A stretch of 64,000 nucleotides of DNA from Corynebacterium ammoniagenes DSM 20306 (GTDB lineage Bacteria; Actinomycetota; Actinomycetes; Mycobacteriales; Mycobacteriaceae): positions 1,488,001 to 1,552,000 of the forward strand of contig NZ_CP009244.1 in assembly GCF_001941425.1 (NCBI RefSeq). Reading direction: 5' to 3'. This document shows, piece by piece, positions 7,400 to 20,057 of this stretch. Position 1 is the stretch's first letter. Each line of letters starts with the position of its first letter. The notes beneath the pieces were generated by a model. That model was not told the origin of the DNA. It saw only the letters and a list, made by a program, of their open reading frames with translations, and did not search any database. The position numbers and the translations under genes were made by a program.

Positions 7400-8596
7400 A
7401 TGTCTGAAACTTCCAACGCAAATAACACTGCGGGCGCGAGCATTGAGTTTAAAAATATTACGAAGAGGTACCGCGGCCAAGACACCCCGGCTGTCGATAA
7501 TCTATCTCTCGAAATTCCCGCCGGTGAGCTCGTAGCCTTCGTCGGACCTTCAGGCTGTGGCAAGACCACGTCTTTGAAGATGATTAACCGCTTGGTGGAG
7601 CCCACCAGCGGGCAAATTCTTATCAACGGCGACGATGCCATCAAACGCAATCCCACCGAATTGCGCCGCCAAATTGGGTACGTCATTCAAGGTGGCGGAC
7701 TTCTCCCCCACATCTCCGTAGCGGATAATATCGCTTTGGTTCCCTCGCTTTTGAAATGGCCCAAGGCAAAAATCTCGAAGCGCACGGATGAGCTTTTGGA
7801 AATGGTAGGTCTTGACCCTTCCATCTACCGGGATCGCTTCCCCCGTGAGCTTTCTGGTGGTCAGCAGCAGCGTGTTGGTGTTGCGCGTGGTCTCGCAGCT
7901 GACCCACCAGTCGTGCTCATGGATGAGCCTTTCGGTGCAGTAGACCCGATTACTCGTGCGCGTCTGCAGGACGAACTGGTCAATATCCAGTCTGAGCTTG
8001 GCAAGACCATCGTCGTAGTCACCCACGACATCGATGAGGCCATCAAGCTTGGCCACCGCATTTTGATCTTGGAGCCAGGCGCCGAGATTGCGCAATACGA
8101 CACCCCGGAACAAATCTTGGCTGCACCTGCCTCGCCTTTCGTGGAAGATTTTATCGGTTCTGGTTCCGCATTAAAGCAGCTGAATTTGCGCCGCGTGGAT
8201 GAATTTCCCCTCGCTGAACCACTGGTGGCACGCATTGGAGATAACGCTGCCGACGTCGTGCGTCGTGCTCGCGAGGCGAAGGAAAAATCCGTGGTGGTCT
8301 TGGACAACCAGGATCGCCCACGCGAGTGGGTGCAGTTGCGCCAGCTAGAGCGCTTGGACACTATCCCAGAGCCAAATATTGAATTGTCATCGACAGTCGA
8401 AGCTCGCTCCACTGTCAGCGACGCGATGTCTGCCATGCTGGCATCCTCCCACGGCGGCGCGATGGTTACTCGTCGTGGCAAATACATTGGCGTATTGAGC
8501 TATGACTCAGTCAACGACTACATCCGTAGTCTCAACGAGGCCGCCGCGCGTGATGAAGAGGACAGTGAGGAGGTCGGTTCCAGTGGACAAGTTTAA
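7400..8596 (+). CDS. OpuCA-like ABC transporter ATP-binding protein with C-terminal CBS-like region
   Basis: The 398-residue ATPase powers the osmoprotectant importer. Walker A GPSGCGKTT lies at about 49-57, the Q-loop at YVIQGGG, the signature at LSGGQQQRVGVARG, Walker B at VVLMDEPFGAVDP and the switch at THDIDEA. After about residue 250, a second domain of about 130 residues resembles a CBS pair. In OpuA and OpuC that pair senses ionic strength or cyclic-di-AMP, but here it is divergent and ends in an acidic tail. The ATG at 7400 is 3 bases behind the first permease. The end overlaps the second permease gene by 14 bases. Confidence 0.93.
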   Translation: MSETSNANNTAGASIEFKNITKRYRGQDTPAVDNLSLEIPAGELVAFVGPSGCGKTTSLKMINRLVEPTSGQILINGDDAIKRNPTELRRQIGYVIQGGGLLPHISVADNIALVPSLLKWPKAKISKRTDELLEMVGLDPSIYRDRFPRELSGGQQQRVGVARGLAADPPVVLMDEPFGAVDPITRARLQDELVNIQSELGKTIVVVTHDIDEAIKLGHRILILEPGAEIAQYDTPEQILAAPASPFVEDFIGSGSALKQLNLRRVDEFPLAEPLVARIGDNAADVVRRAREAKEKSVVVLDNQDRPREWVQLRQLERLDTIPEPNIELSSTVEARSTVSDAMSAMLASSHGGAMVTRRGKYIGVLSYDSVNDYIRSLNEAAARDEEDSEEVGSSGQV

Positions 8597-9335
8597 AACG
8601 CTTAAAGGCGAAAACCGACTCCTCGTTATCGGCATCCCAATCTTGGTGATCGTCGCCGTCGTCGGCTGGGGTATCTGGCGCGCAACCGCCACACTCGATG
8701 ATATTGAAGCACGCACCTTGGATCCTTCCTCCGTGCTGAGCCTGACGTGGGAACACCTCGTTATTGTGGTCATCTCCGCAGTTATCGTCTTGGTAACGGC
8801 TATCCCGTTGGGCATTGTTCTAACCCGCCCGGCGACTGCTTTCTTAAGCCCCATCGTGACCGCCATTGCCAATATTGGTCAGGCAGCACCGGTTATTGGT
8901 GTCATCGTCTTGCTAGCAATCTGGTTGGGTTTTGGTGCCCCAGTAGCCATCGCGGCGCTGTGGTTTTACGCCTTCCTACCAGTACTAGCCAACGTTGTAG
9001 CAGGCCTGCGGGGCGTGGATAAGGATCTGGTGGAAGCCGCCCGTGGTCTATCGCTATCCCCCATGCAGGTGCTTTTTAAAGTAGAGCTGCCCTTGGCATT
9101 GCCGGTAATCATGAACGGCGTGCGCACCGCGCTAGTGCTGCTGGTCGGTGCCGGTGCCTTCGCTACCTTTATCGATGCTGGTGGCCTCGGTGGGCTGATT
9201 ACCGCCGGCATTAACCTGTACCGCAACCCAATTCTGATTTCTGGTGCCGTCCTGATTGCCGCTTTGGCTTTGGCCATTGAGTGGGTCGGACGTGTTCTTG
9301 AAATTGGACTAACGCCGAAGGGGATGCTGAAGTGA
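8583..9335 (+). CDS. OpuCD-like ABC transporter permease
   Basis: The second permease of the importer, 250 residues. A charged N-terminal stretch leads into a TM segment at about residues 12-35, then the conserved permease core with EAA loop VEAARGLSLSPMQVLFKVELPLA. I place the start at GTG 8583 because GAGGAGG sits 9 bases upstream. A longer frame from 8502 would overlap the ATPase gene by 95 bases and adds a basic segment that is not family-like. The stop overlaps the start of the binding-protein gene in GTGA, indicating coupled translation. Having two different permeases, rather than a homodimer, is the usual OpuB/OpuC arrangement. Confidence 0.9.
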   Translation: MDKFKTLKGENRLLVIGIPILVIVAVVGWGIWRATATLDDIEARTLDPSSVLSLTWEHLVIVVISAVIVLVTAIPLGIVLTRPATAFLSPIVTAIANIGQAAPVIGVIVLLAIWLGFGAPVAIAALWFYAFLPVLANVVAGLRGVDKDLVEAARGLSLSPMQVLFKVELPLALPVIMNGVRTALVLLVGAGAFATFIDAGGLGGLITAGINLYRNPILISGAVLIAALALAIEWVGRVLEIGLTPKGMLK

Positions 9336-10288
9336 AAAAAGTAATCGCAACACTAACTGCAGCGAGCACCTTATTTCTCGCCAGCTGTGGCTTAGGAACA
9401 GCCGGAGGTCTCATCCGCACTGGTGAACTCAAAGGCGATATTGCCGATATTAATTTGGAAGGTGCTGCCATTGGCGTAGGTTCCAAGAACTTCACCGAGC
9501 AGATTCTTTTGGGCAAAATTGCCGCAATCCTTTTGGAATCAGCTGGCGCCAATGCCAAGGACTTAACTAACGTTCCTGGCTCCACATCTGCACGGCAGGC
9601 GATGGTCTCTGGTGATTTGGACGTCATGTTTGAATACACCGGCACCGCCTGGATTACCTACATGGGCAATACCGACCCGATTCCGGATGAGCAAGAGCAG
9701 TACGAAGCCGTCCGCGAAGCCGATGAAGAAAACGGCATCGAGTGGTTGCCTCCGTATCCAATGAATAACACCTACGCACTCGCGGTGAACCAGGATACGA
9801 ACGCCGAGTATGAGCTGGAGACCCTGCACGATATTGAAAAGATTCCGCCGGAAGACCGCACTGTGTGTACCGATGCTGAGTTCCGTGCGCGTAATGACGG
9901 TCTTTTCCCCATGCTAGAAGCCTATGATTTGCCGGCACCATCAAATAGCCAAATCATGGAAATGGACGTCGGCGCCGTCTATGCCGCCTTAGCCAACGGC
10001 GACTGCACCCTCGGCGTCGTATTCGCCACCGACGGCCGTATCCCGGGCCTGAACTTGAAAGTTCTGGAAGATCCCGAAGCTTTCTTCCCCAAGTACAACG
10101 CCGCGTTGACCGTACGTTCTGAGGTGATAGAAGAGTATCCCGAGATTGAGGAGCTCTTCGCTCCCCTACAAGATCTCTTGACCAACGAGAAGATGCAGGA
10201 ACTCAACGCCCGCGTCGATATTGATGGCCAAGACTATGCGGACGTCGCCTACGATTTCCTCGTTGAGGAGGGTCTCCTCGAAGACTAA
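9332..10288 (+). CDS. OpuCC/ProX-like substrate-binding lipoprotein
   Basis: A 318-residue extracytoplasmic binding protein. The signal peptide ends in LASC (cysteine near residue 19), a lipobox for lipid anchoring. The mature part begins with the family-typical VGSKNFTEQ segment and has TSARQAMVSGDLDVMFEYTG and YALAVN stretches of the PF04069 fold. The start is GTG at 9332, overlapping the permease stop. As the last gene of the operon it is followed by a strong hairpin. The ligand is not decidable from sequence: quaternary-amine osmolytes such as glycine betaine, choline or carnitine are likely from the family, but other ligands (for example ergothioneine) occur in related transporters. Confidence 0.92.
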   Translation: MKKVIATLTAASTLFLASCGLGTAGGLIRTGELKGDIADINLEGAAIGVGSKNFTEQILLGKIAAILLESAGANAKDLTNVPGSTSARQAMVSGDLDVMFEYTGTAWITYMGNTDPIPDEQEQYEAVREADEENGIEWLPPYPMNNTYALAVNQDTNAEYELETLHDIEKIPPEDRTVCTDAEFRARNDGLFPMLEAYDLPAPSNSQIMEMDVGAVYAALANGDCTLGVVFATDGRIPGLNLKVLEDPEAFFPKYNAALTVRSEVIEEYPEIEELFAPLQDLLTNEKMQELNARVDIDGQDYADVAYDFLVEEGLLED

Positions 10289-10310
10289 ACACGCTACTAT
10301 CTAAGCGAAT

Positions 10311-10349
10311 CAATAGGTTCAGCCCCGAATGAACGGGCTGAACCTATTG
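10311..10349 (+). terminator. Hairpin terminator after osmoprotectant transporter operon
   Basis: CAATAGGTTCAGCCC and GGGCTGAACCTATTG form a perfect 15-bp stem with a 9-base loop, 22 bases after the last stop. No T-run follows on the plus strand. It marks the boundary between the transporter operon and the decayed mobile-element region. Confidence 0.75.
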
Positions 10350-10923
10350 CGATGTTGGACAAGGGCAGCTCCACGCTTTCCATGTACTCAGAGTTTAGAC
10401 TTGTTGACCTGTGGTGTTTCTGTTTACCCTGCTCAACGGCTTCCTCTATTTTCTCCAATGTCGATATTGCCGGGGCTTTTGAAGCTTTTAGGGAATTTCT
10501 GAGGAATTTTATGCCCCTGCGCACCCGCAGATGTCCGACCAATCTGACATAAATGTTGGGACAGTGCGAGAATTCGACTACGACGTTCCGCACGCAGCAG
10601 ACTCATCAAACAAGGAGGACCTAAAGCGGCATGGCAGCCGGACCGAGACACCATCACCCTGCGTCTTGGCATGACACAGACACGGCCACCCAGTGCAGCC
10701 TTGTCCACAAGTAGGGCACGCGCGCTACGGCAACCCACAGGGCATTATGGCCCGATGGAAATACGTGCTGATAGGTCCGCTGCACGCCTATCGATCTCCT
10801 CTGTCGAATACACCCTAACCGAAACCAAGTAAGGACCACACCCTGCGCGCCTGGCCTCCGAACTTGGCGCAACAGCCAAAGTCCTTAAACTTGGCTATCC
10901 CTACACGAAAGCAAAATCGCATC
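10350..10923. other. Intergenic stretch without a recognisable gene
   Basis: About 570 bases between the transporter terminator and the lipoprotein gene. Open frames on both strands are short and resemble no family I know. An AAGGAGG at 10612-10618 stands before a 27-codon frame starting at 10631, which is too little to call. Given the integrase relic just downstream, this may be degraded mobile-element DNA. Confidence 0.5.
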
Positions 10924-11649
10924 ATGAAACGCATATTCCCTATCGTTGCGGCCGCACTCCTGCTCACGGCATGCGGCGCACCAGACTCCGAGCCTGCTCC
11001 TAAAATCTCGACCAGCACGACCGCATCTGCGACCTCTACCAGCTCCACTACAAGCACGAGCGCCGCACCAACAACCAGCGCAGAACCAACCCCGACAGTC
11101 GAACCCGCAGCAACCACCGGCGACTACTACCCGGGCGACCCACGTCTAACCCCCATAAACGCCACCTCGGACACCGTAGGAACGTTCCTCGCCCAAGACG
11201 TAGCCGACCCCTCCGGAAAATACTACGTGTTCTGCAACGGCGGCACCCTCACCAAAGCCGAAGGCTCGCCCGTCGAATCCGGCACCTGCTCCGAGCTAGT
11301 CACATGGGATGAAGTCAGCAAAATAGCAGCGCAATTCTCCGACGCCCTCCTGGTCGAGATGGAGAAAGCTTTCGCTGATGTCGAAGCCGAGATAAATACC
11401 AAGATGGAAGAAGAGGGCTACACCACTCCAAACAGTCCGTATCCGGATGCCTCCGAGGATGCTGTGTTTAACTCCTGCTGGGAGGACGGCTATGCACAGT
11501 TCACCGATGGTAGCGTACGCCCTTACTCTGACTGTGAGCTCGGGCCAGTCGAGCAAACCCCGTCCCCATGGGTGCAAGGACAAATCGACTGGCACAACTG
11601 TTTAGACGCAGGTAATACCGAAGAGTATTGCCGCGCCACCCTCAACTAA
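10924..11649 (+). CDS. Putative lipoprotein of unknown function with Thr/Ser/Pro-rich linker
   Basis: A 241-residue predicted surface lipoprotein. A signal peptide (MKRIFPIVAAALLLTACG) carries lipobox LTAC at about residues 15-18. A low-complexity linker of about 50 residues rich in Thr, Ser, Ala and Pro follows, then a globular domain beginning near GDYYPGDPRL. Five cysteines in the mature domain (FCNGG, GTCSE, NSCWEDG, SDCELG, HNCLDAG), plus a sixth in EYCRATLN at the C-terminus, suggest disulfides. I start it at ATG 10924 at the signal peptide; a longer frame from 10864 would add a polar segment before it. Codon choice here is rich in C-ending and A-rich triplets unlike the neighbouring genes. 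It sits beside a broken integrase, so acquisition by transfer is likely. I do not recognise the domain. Confidence 0.7.
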   Translation: MKRIFPIVAAALLLTACGAPDSEPAPKISTSTTASATSTSSTTSTSAAPTTSAEPTPTVEPAATTGDYYPGDPRLTPINATSDTVGTFLAQDVADPSGKYYVFCNGGTLTKAEGSPVESGTCSELVTWDEVSKIAAQFSDALLVEMEKAFADVEAEINTKMEEEGYTTPNSPYPDASEDAVFNSCWEDGYAQFTDGSVRPYSDCELGPVEQTPSPWVQGQIDWHNCLDAGNTEEYCRATLN

Positions 11650-11790
11650 AAGCATTCAGTTCGGAGCGAGAACTATCGAACTAGAAAAATGAATAAAGGC
11701 GCCCTCAGCCTGGCCGGCAAGTACGAAGGATGAGGGCCTAGGATCCAACTAGAACTAATGATCAGACAGGACTACCTACCACAGGAGAAG

Positions 11791-12706
11791 GTCAACAAGT
11801 CAGGCAAAATCTCGTGGGTCTCCAGTTGGCGACACCCCGCAGGAACCCCCGCTCAAAAAGGTTGACCACCCGCCGCAACGCCAAAGCCCGCGAAGACGCC
11901 CAACAACAAGCAATCCGCAAAGGCAACTACGAGAAGGTAGACTCCGCTCCGATAACGACACCAACCGAGAACTAAGCCCCAGCGCCAAGATCCCCGCCCG
12001 GGCACTCACCCATGCCGATGTTGATTATTAACACGCACAACTGCCTAACGGGCGCTCCTGGAAATCCAAAGAGGATGCTGGCATCGCGGAGTCTTCTGCC
12101 CGCAAGTACGTCGTCAGGCTCTCATCGACAATAGACTACGTAATCGAGTCAGATATCGTGACTCGTAATGTAGTAAAAATGCCCCGGACCATTGGCAAGG
12201 CTGCGGCGGTGCGCCCTCCGAGCTTCCAACCGCAAGCCAATTTTCTGGTGTTATTAAACTGCTCGAAGACGGCGGCCCGGTCTACTCGATGCATATTCGC
12301 AATAAAGGTGGGTGGCAAGAAGGGGTGCACTGCCGGGTCAAAGCCCCCTATTGCGGACAAGCGACGCCAAGCGGTTGGCACAGGGTCGCGAATACCTGAG
12401 GTGTACGGGCTGGCTATGGGGAATGTTGGTTTTCTGCGCCGCGCGGTTCATGTGAAGAAGCAGATTGATGTCAATGGTAAAAATCGTGTTCCGTTGAAGA
12501 CTGGCTCTTCGAAACATTCGGTGCCGGTGGCTGGTGTGCAGGCGGCATTGGGACATTCTCCTGCGTCTACGACGTTGGGGACGTATACACATTTGTGGCC
12601 GGATTCAGATGAGGTGGCGCGTGCTGCTATTTCCGGTGCGGTTGCGGGATTGGATCAGCATGGGGATTTTTGGGGGATTCTGCACAGGCCGAGTTTGGAT
12701 TGTTAG
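11791..12706 (+). pseudogene. Broken tyrosine-recombinase (phage-type) integrase
   Basis: Pieces of one integrase are spread over three frames. At 11791 the arm-binding start VNKSGKISWVSSWRHPAG appears, then after a frameshift near 11850 LTTRRNAKAREDAQQQAIRK. After another shift comes ALTHADVDY, a stop at 12029-12031, and in the same frame HAQLPNGRSWKSKEDAG and YVIESDIVTRN, typical of the core-binding domain. The catalytic domain keeps VYGLAMGNVGFLRRAVHVKKQ and a C-terminal ALGHSPASTTLGTYTHLWP, which holds the expected histidine and tyrosine. Roughly residues between these are scrambled or deleted, so the first catalytic arginine context and the middle are damaged. It cannot make an active enzyme. 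It indicates a past prophage or integrative element; I see no tRNA or direct repeat that would mark the attachment site. Confidence 0.8.
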
Positions 12707-12711
12707 AGTAC

Positions 12712-12735
12712 GGCCTGGGGGTTTACTGATTACCC

Positions 12736-12742
<7 letters not shown>
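12712..12742 (-). terminator. Inverted repeat at the end of the ABC-F gene
   Basis: GGCCTGGGGGT and ACCCCTAGGCC form an 11-bp stem with one G-U-type mismatch and a 9-base loop. The stem includes the ABC-F stop codon. No clear T-run follows on the minus strand, so termination would be weak or bidirectional. Confidence 0.5.
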
Positions 12743-14367
<1,625 letters not shown>

Positions 14368-14423
14368 ATCGATCCATTGTAACGGTGATTTGCGCAGTTC
14401 CTAATCCAGTACCTGATCGAAAA

Positions 14424-14467
14424 AATATTCGCCCCAGCGCAAGACTTGATGCGCTGGGGCGAATATT
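14424..14467 (-). terminator. Intrinsic terminator of the suf operon
   Basis: AATATTCGCCCCAGCGCA and its perfect 18-base complement flank an 8-base loop. On the minus strand the stem runs into TTTTTTCGATC, a good U-tract, 13 bases after the sufT stop. This is the clearest Rho-independent terminator in the window. Confidence 0.92.
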
Positions 14468-14479
14468 AAAAAGCGGTGA

Positions 14480-14896
14480 TTAGACCGAGAAACCTAGAGC
14501 CTGGAGCTGCTCGCGGCCTTCTTCGGTAATCATGTTTGGACCCCATGGTGGCATCCAAACCCAGTTGAGATCAACGGCCTCAGCCTGCTTGTTGCCAATG
14601 ATGGCGTCTTCGATCTGCTCCGCGATGACATCAGTCAGCGGGCACGCTGGAGAGGTCAAGGTCATGTTGATAACAACAGTGTTCTTGCCCTCGAGCTCTT
14701 CGAACCACATGTCATAGACCAAGCCAAGGTCAACAACATTGATGCCCAGCTCTGGGTCAATAACGTCGCGCATGTACTCTGCGACGTCGTAGATCTTGGC
14801 GATCTGCTCTTCAGTCTGCTCGGGACGCTCGCGCGCACCGTCGAAGGAAGAGTTTTGGTTCTGGTAAGGATCGGGAGTTGGATTTGCGTTAGTCAT
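14480..14896 (-). CDS. sufT: Fe-S assembly factor SufT (DUF59/MIP18 family)
   Basis: The 138-residue protein has an acidic, Asn/Gln-rich N-terminus and a DUF59 core: YDVAEYMRDVIDPELGINVVDLGL, NMTLTSPACPLTD and a C-terminal VWMPPWGPNMITEEGR. SufT-type proteins help deliver clusters to target apoproteins and are usual as the last gene of actinobacterial suf operons. The conserved cysteine in TSPACPL is present. Its ATG is directly next to the sufU stop (14896/14897), so it is translated with the operon. The suf terminator follows. Confidence 0.93.
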   Translation of the reverse strand: MTNANPTPDPYQNQNSSFDGARERPEQTEEQIAKIYDVAEYMRDVIDPELGINVVDLGLVYDMWFEELEGKNTVVINMTLTSPACPLTDVIAEQIEDAIIGNKQAEAVDLNWVWMPPWGPNMITEEGREQLQALGFSV

Positions 14897-15345
14897 TTAT
14901 GACTCCAATTCGTCGAGTGCGTCTACCGACGCAGCTTGGAAGGCTTTCCAGCCTAGTAGTGCACATTTTACGCGAGCCGGATATTGAGAAACACCGGAAA
15001 AAGCTACGCCATCACCGATGATGTCTTCGTCGCCTTCTTCCTTGCCACGAGAAGTAATCATCTTTTCAAACTCTGCGAGTTTGAAGTTGGCTTCTTCTAA
15101 AGACTTACCAATGATTTCCTCGGCCATGACGGAAGTCGAAGCCTGCGAAATCGAGCAACCAACCGCATCGTAGGATACGTCCTTAACGGTCTTCCCGTCA
15201 TCGGATAGCTGAACGCGAAGCGTCAGCTCGTCGCCGCACGATGGGTTAACGTGGTGAACTTCCGCCTGAAACGGTTCGCGTAGACCCTTGTGCTGAGGGT
15301 TTTTGTAGTGATCCAAGATGACCTCTTGGTACATCGAGTCAAGCA

Positions 15346-15346
<1 letters not shown>
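14897..15346 (-). CDS. sufU: Fe-S cluster scaffold / sulfur acceptor SufU
   Basis: The 149-residue SufU protein accepts sulfur from SufS and is Zn-binding in characterised Gram-positive examples. The three conserved cysteines are visible in NPSCGDEL, VGCSISQAS and VKCALLGWKAF, together with the aspartate of the first motif. A SufU-type insertion between the first and third cysteines distinguishes it from IscU. The ATG at 15346 overlaps the sufS stop by one base, showing coupled translation. It is part of sufR-B-D-C-S-U-T. Confidence 0.95.
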
Positions 15347-17360
<2,014 letters not shown>

Positions 17361-17421
17361 TCTAGTGCTCTTTCTGTCTGATTAGGCTGATTCTTGCGAT
17401 GTATACGTGCGGTGCGTGTAG

Positions 17422-18606
17422 TTACGCGTTGATCTTTTCCAGTTCATCCGAAACACGGCGCTCGAGCTCTTCGCTCAAGGACTTAACTGGGATGCGGTGA
17501 ATAACTTCATTGAAGAAACCGCGAATGATCAGACGACGTGCCTCATCAGCGGGGATACCGCGGGACATGAGGTAGAACAGCTCTAGGTCGTCAAAGCGGC
17601 CAACGGTCGCAGCGTGACCAGCACCTGCAATTTCACCGGTCTCGATTTCCAGGTTAGGAATCGAGTCAGCGCGTGCGCCATCCGACAAAATGAGGTTGTT
17701 GTTGGTCTCGTAGGTATCAGTGCCTGGTGCATTAGAACGAATCAGAACGTCACCAACCCAGCAGGTACGAGCTTCGTTTTCCTTGGTGCCCTGCAACGCG
17801 CCCTTGTATAGAACATTGGAGCGGCAGTTTGGAACCGAGTGGTCCACGAGCATGCGGTTTTCGAAGTACTGACCAGCATCTGCGAAGTAGACACCCAGCA
17901 GCTCTGCGTCGCCGCCCGGAGCGGAGTACTTCACGCGTGGGAACAGACGTACAACCTCGCCACCGAAGATGGCGGAGTTGTGGCGAAGCACTGAGTCACG
18001 TCCCATCAGGATGGACTGGTTGGACAGGTGAACCGTGTCGTTGTTCCAGTCCGCGTCGACGATGACGGTGACGTGTGCACCGTCGCCGATGATGAAGCCA
18101 AGGTTGTCGGCGTGAGTGCCGGAACCTTCGTACTTCACAACCAGGGTGATCTCAGCGTGGTGGCCAACATCAAAGGTGGTAGCACCGAAGGACACATTGT
18201 CCTCGCCGGCACCCGAGATGGTGACATGCACGGGCTCATCCGAGCGGGTTTCTGGATCAATGGTGATCAGAGTTGCTTCGGGCATAGAAGTCCATGCCTG
18301 AGCTGCAACGCGATCGGATGGTGCACCAGCTGCGCGCAAGCGCTCGTTACTGCCATCAACAGTCTCAACGGTGACGCCCTCTGGGGCGGTCACATTGATG
18401 TCTTGTGGAACAACCTTGAGGTTGTCCGCGAAGGAACCATTGTGGAGACCGCGAATCTTACGCAGCGAAACAAAGCGCCACTCTTCATCACGGCCGCCTG
18501 GAACCTCGAATGCCTCAACGTCGAAGGACGTAGGCAGGTCACCCTTGGTCTGGTAGCCGGAGCCTTCGACTACGGCTGCACCAGAAAATTCGTTAGAATT
18601 CAGCAT
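17422..18606 (-). CDS. sufD: SufD, Fe-S assembly complex subunit
   Basis: A 394-residue subunit of the SufBC2D scaffold. The central beta-helix-type repeat region and the C-terminal segment ([22 protein letters not shown], then EARRLIIRGFFNEVI) are typical and resemble SufB in the same operon. No enzymatic motif is expected. It begins 5 bases after sufB ends. The ATG at 18606 gives the usual length for the family. Confidence 0.95.
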   Translation of the reverse strand: MLNSNEFSGAAVVEGSGYQTKGDLPTSFDVEAFEVPGGRDEEWRFVSLRKIRGLHNGSFADNLKVVPQDINVTAPEGVTVETVDGSNERLRAAGAPSDRVAAQAWTSMPEATLITIDPETRSDEPVHVTISGAGEDNVSFGATTFDVGHHAEITLVVKYEGSGTHADNLGFIIGDGAHVTVIVDADWNNDTVHLSNQSILMGRDSVLRHNSAIFGGEVVRLFPRVKYSAPGGDAELLGVYFADAGQYFENRMLVDHSVPNCRSNVLYKGALQGTKENEARTCWVGDVLIRSNAPGTDTYETNNNLILSDGARADSIPNLEIETGEIAGAGHAATVGRFDDLELFYLMSRGIPADEARRLIIRGFFNEVIHRIPVKSLSEELERRVSDELEKINA

Positions 18607-18611
18607 CTTGT

Positions 18612-20057
18612 TTAGCCTACAGATCCTTCCATTTGCAGTTCGATCAGACGGTTGAGCTCAAGTGCGTACTCCATTGGGAGTTCCTTCGCAATCGGCTCGA
18701 CGAAGCCACGGACAATCATCGCCATCGCTTCTTCTTCCTGGATGCCGCGAGACATCAGGTAGAACAATTGCTCCTCGGAGACCTGCGAAACGGTTGCTTC
18801 GTGGCCCAAGGTGACGTAGTCGTTGCGGATATCGTTGTACGGATATGTATCCGAACGCGAGATGCTATCGACCAACAGCGCGTCACACTCAACGTTGGAG
18901 TACGAGTGGTGCGCGTTCGGGTGCACCTCAATCAGGCCACGGTAGGCAGCACGGCCACCACCGCGGGCAACAGACTTCGAAACAATGTTGGAGGAGGTGT
19001 GTGGAGCCAGGTGCTTCATCTTGGCACCGGTGTCCTGGAACTGGCCTTCGCCAGCGAATGCTACGGACAGTACTTCGCCCTTAGCGTGAGGACCCATCAT
19101 CCAAACAGCTGGGTACTTCATGGTGACCTTGGAGCCGATGTTGCCATCGACCCATTCCATGGTGCCGCCCTCTTCTACCTTGGTGCGCTTGGTGACCAAG
19201 TTGTAGACGTTGTTGGACCAGTTCTGAATGGTGGTGTAGCGGCAGCGGCCGCCCTTCTTCACAATGATCTCAACTACTGCGGAGTGCAGGGAGTCAGACT
19301 TGTAAATAGGTGCGGTACAGCCCTCTACGTAGTGCACGTAAGCGTCCTCATCAACGATGATCAGGGTGCGCTCAAACTGACCCATGTTTTCCGTGTTAAT
19401 ACGGAAGTAGGCCTGCAGAGGAATGTCGACGTGGACTCCTGGTGGAACGTAGATGAAAGAGCCACCGGACCAGACAGCGGAGTTCAGCGCGGAGAATTTG
19501 TTGTCACCAGCAGGGATGACGGTACCGAAGTACTCCTTGAACAGCTCTGGGTGCTCCTTGAGTGCGGTATCGGTATCAAGGAAGATAACGCCCTGCTCTT
19601 CAAGGTCCTCACGAATCTGGTGGTAGACAACCTCAGACTCGTACTGAGCGGCTACACCTGCAACCAGACGCTGCTTCTCAGCCTCAGGAATACCCAACTT
19701 GTCGTAGGTTTCCTTGATGTCATCTGGGAGATCCTCCCAGGTCTGAGCCTGCTTTTCGGTGGACTTGACGTAGTACTTAATGTTGTCGAAGTCGATGCCG
19801 GAAAGATCTGCACCCCACTTTGGCATTGGCTTCTTGTCGAACATGCGCAATGCCTTGAGACGCTGTTCCAGCATCCACTCGGACTCGTTCTTCTGGGCAG
19901 AAATGTCGCGGACTACGTCCTCGTTAATGCCACGGCGTGCTGCTGCACCCGCTGCGTCAGAGTCGTGCCAGCCGAATTCGTACGCACCAATTGACTCAAT
20001 GATCTCGTCATCGGTCATCTTCTTTTCAGTACCTGGCGCCGGTTGTGCCTGGGTCAT
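18612..20057 (-). CDS. sufB: SufB, Fe-S scaffold protein
   Basis: The 481-residue SufB is the scaffold on which clusters are built with SufC and SufD. Conserved stretches include [21 protein letters not shown], the cysteine in VEGCTAPIY, and [20 protein letters not shown] near the C-terminus. The start ATG overlaps the sufR stop in ATGA (20054-20057), so the repressor and scaffold are translated together. There is no intein, which is worth noting because mycobacterial sufB genes often carry one. Confidence 0.96.
   Translation of the reverse strand: MTQAQPAPGTEKKMTDDEIIESIGAYEFGWHDSDAAGAAARRGINEDVVRDISAQKNESEWMLEQRLKALRMFDKKPMPKWGADLSGIDFDNIKYYVKSTEKQAQTWEDLPDDIKETYDKLGIPEAEKQRLVAGVAAQYESEVVYHQIREDLEEQGVIFLDTDTALKEHPELFKEYFGTVIPAGDNKFSALNSAVWSGGSFIYVPPGVHVDIPLQAYFRINTENMGQFERTLIIVDEDAYVHYVEGCTAPIYKSDSLHSAVVEIIVKKGGRCRYTTIQNWSNNVYNLVTKRTKVEEGGTMEWVDGNIGSKVTMKYPAVWMMGPHAKGEVLSVAFAGEGQFQDTGAKMKHLAPHTSSNIVSKSVARGGGRAAYRGLIEVHPNAHHSYSNVECDALLVDSISRSDTYPYNDIRNDYVTLGHEATVSQVSEEQLFYLMSRGIQEEEAMAMIVRGFVEPIAKELPMEYALELNRLIELQMEGSVG

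Noticed and set aside
10297-10593. A 98-codon minus-strand frame overlapping the transporter terminator.
   Set aside because: Overlap with the strong hairpin, no clear ribosome site and no recognised domain make a real gene unlikely.
10631-10714. A 27-codon frame 12 bases behind AAGGAGG.
   Set aside because: The ribosome site is good, but the peptide (MAAGPRHHHPASWHD start) resembles nothing and the surroundings look like decayed mobile DNA.
18633-19994. A 453-codon plus-strand open frame opposite sufB.
   Set aside because: The length is striking, but it is an exact antisense shadow of a highly conserved gene, with protein composition unlike any family and no ribosome site.
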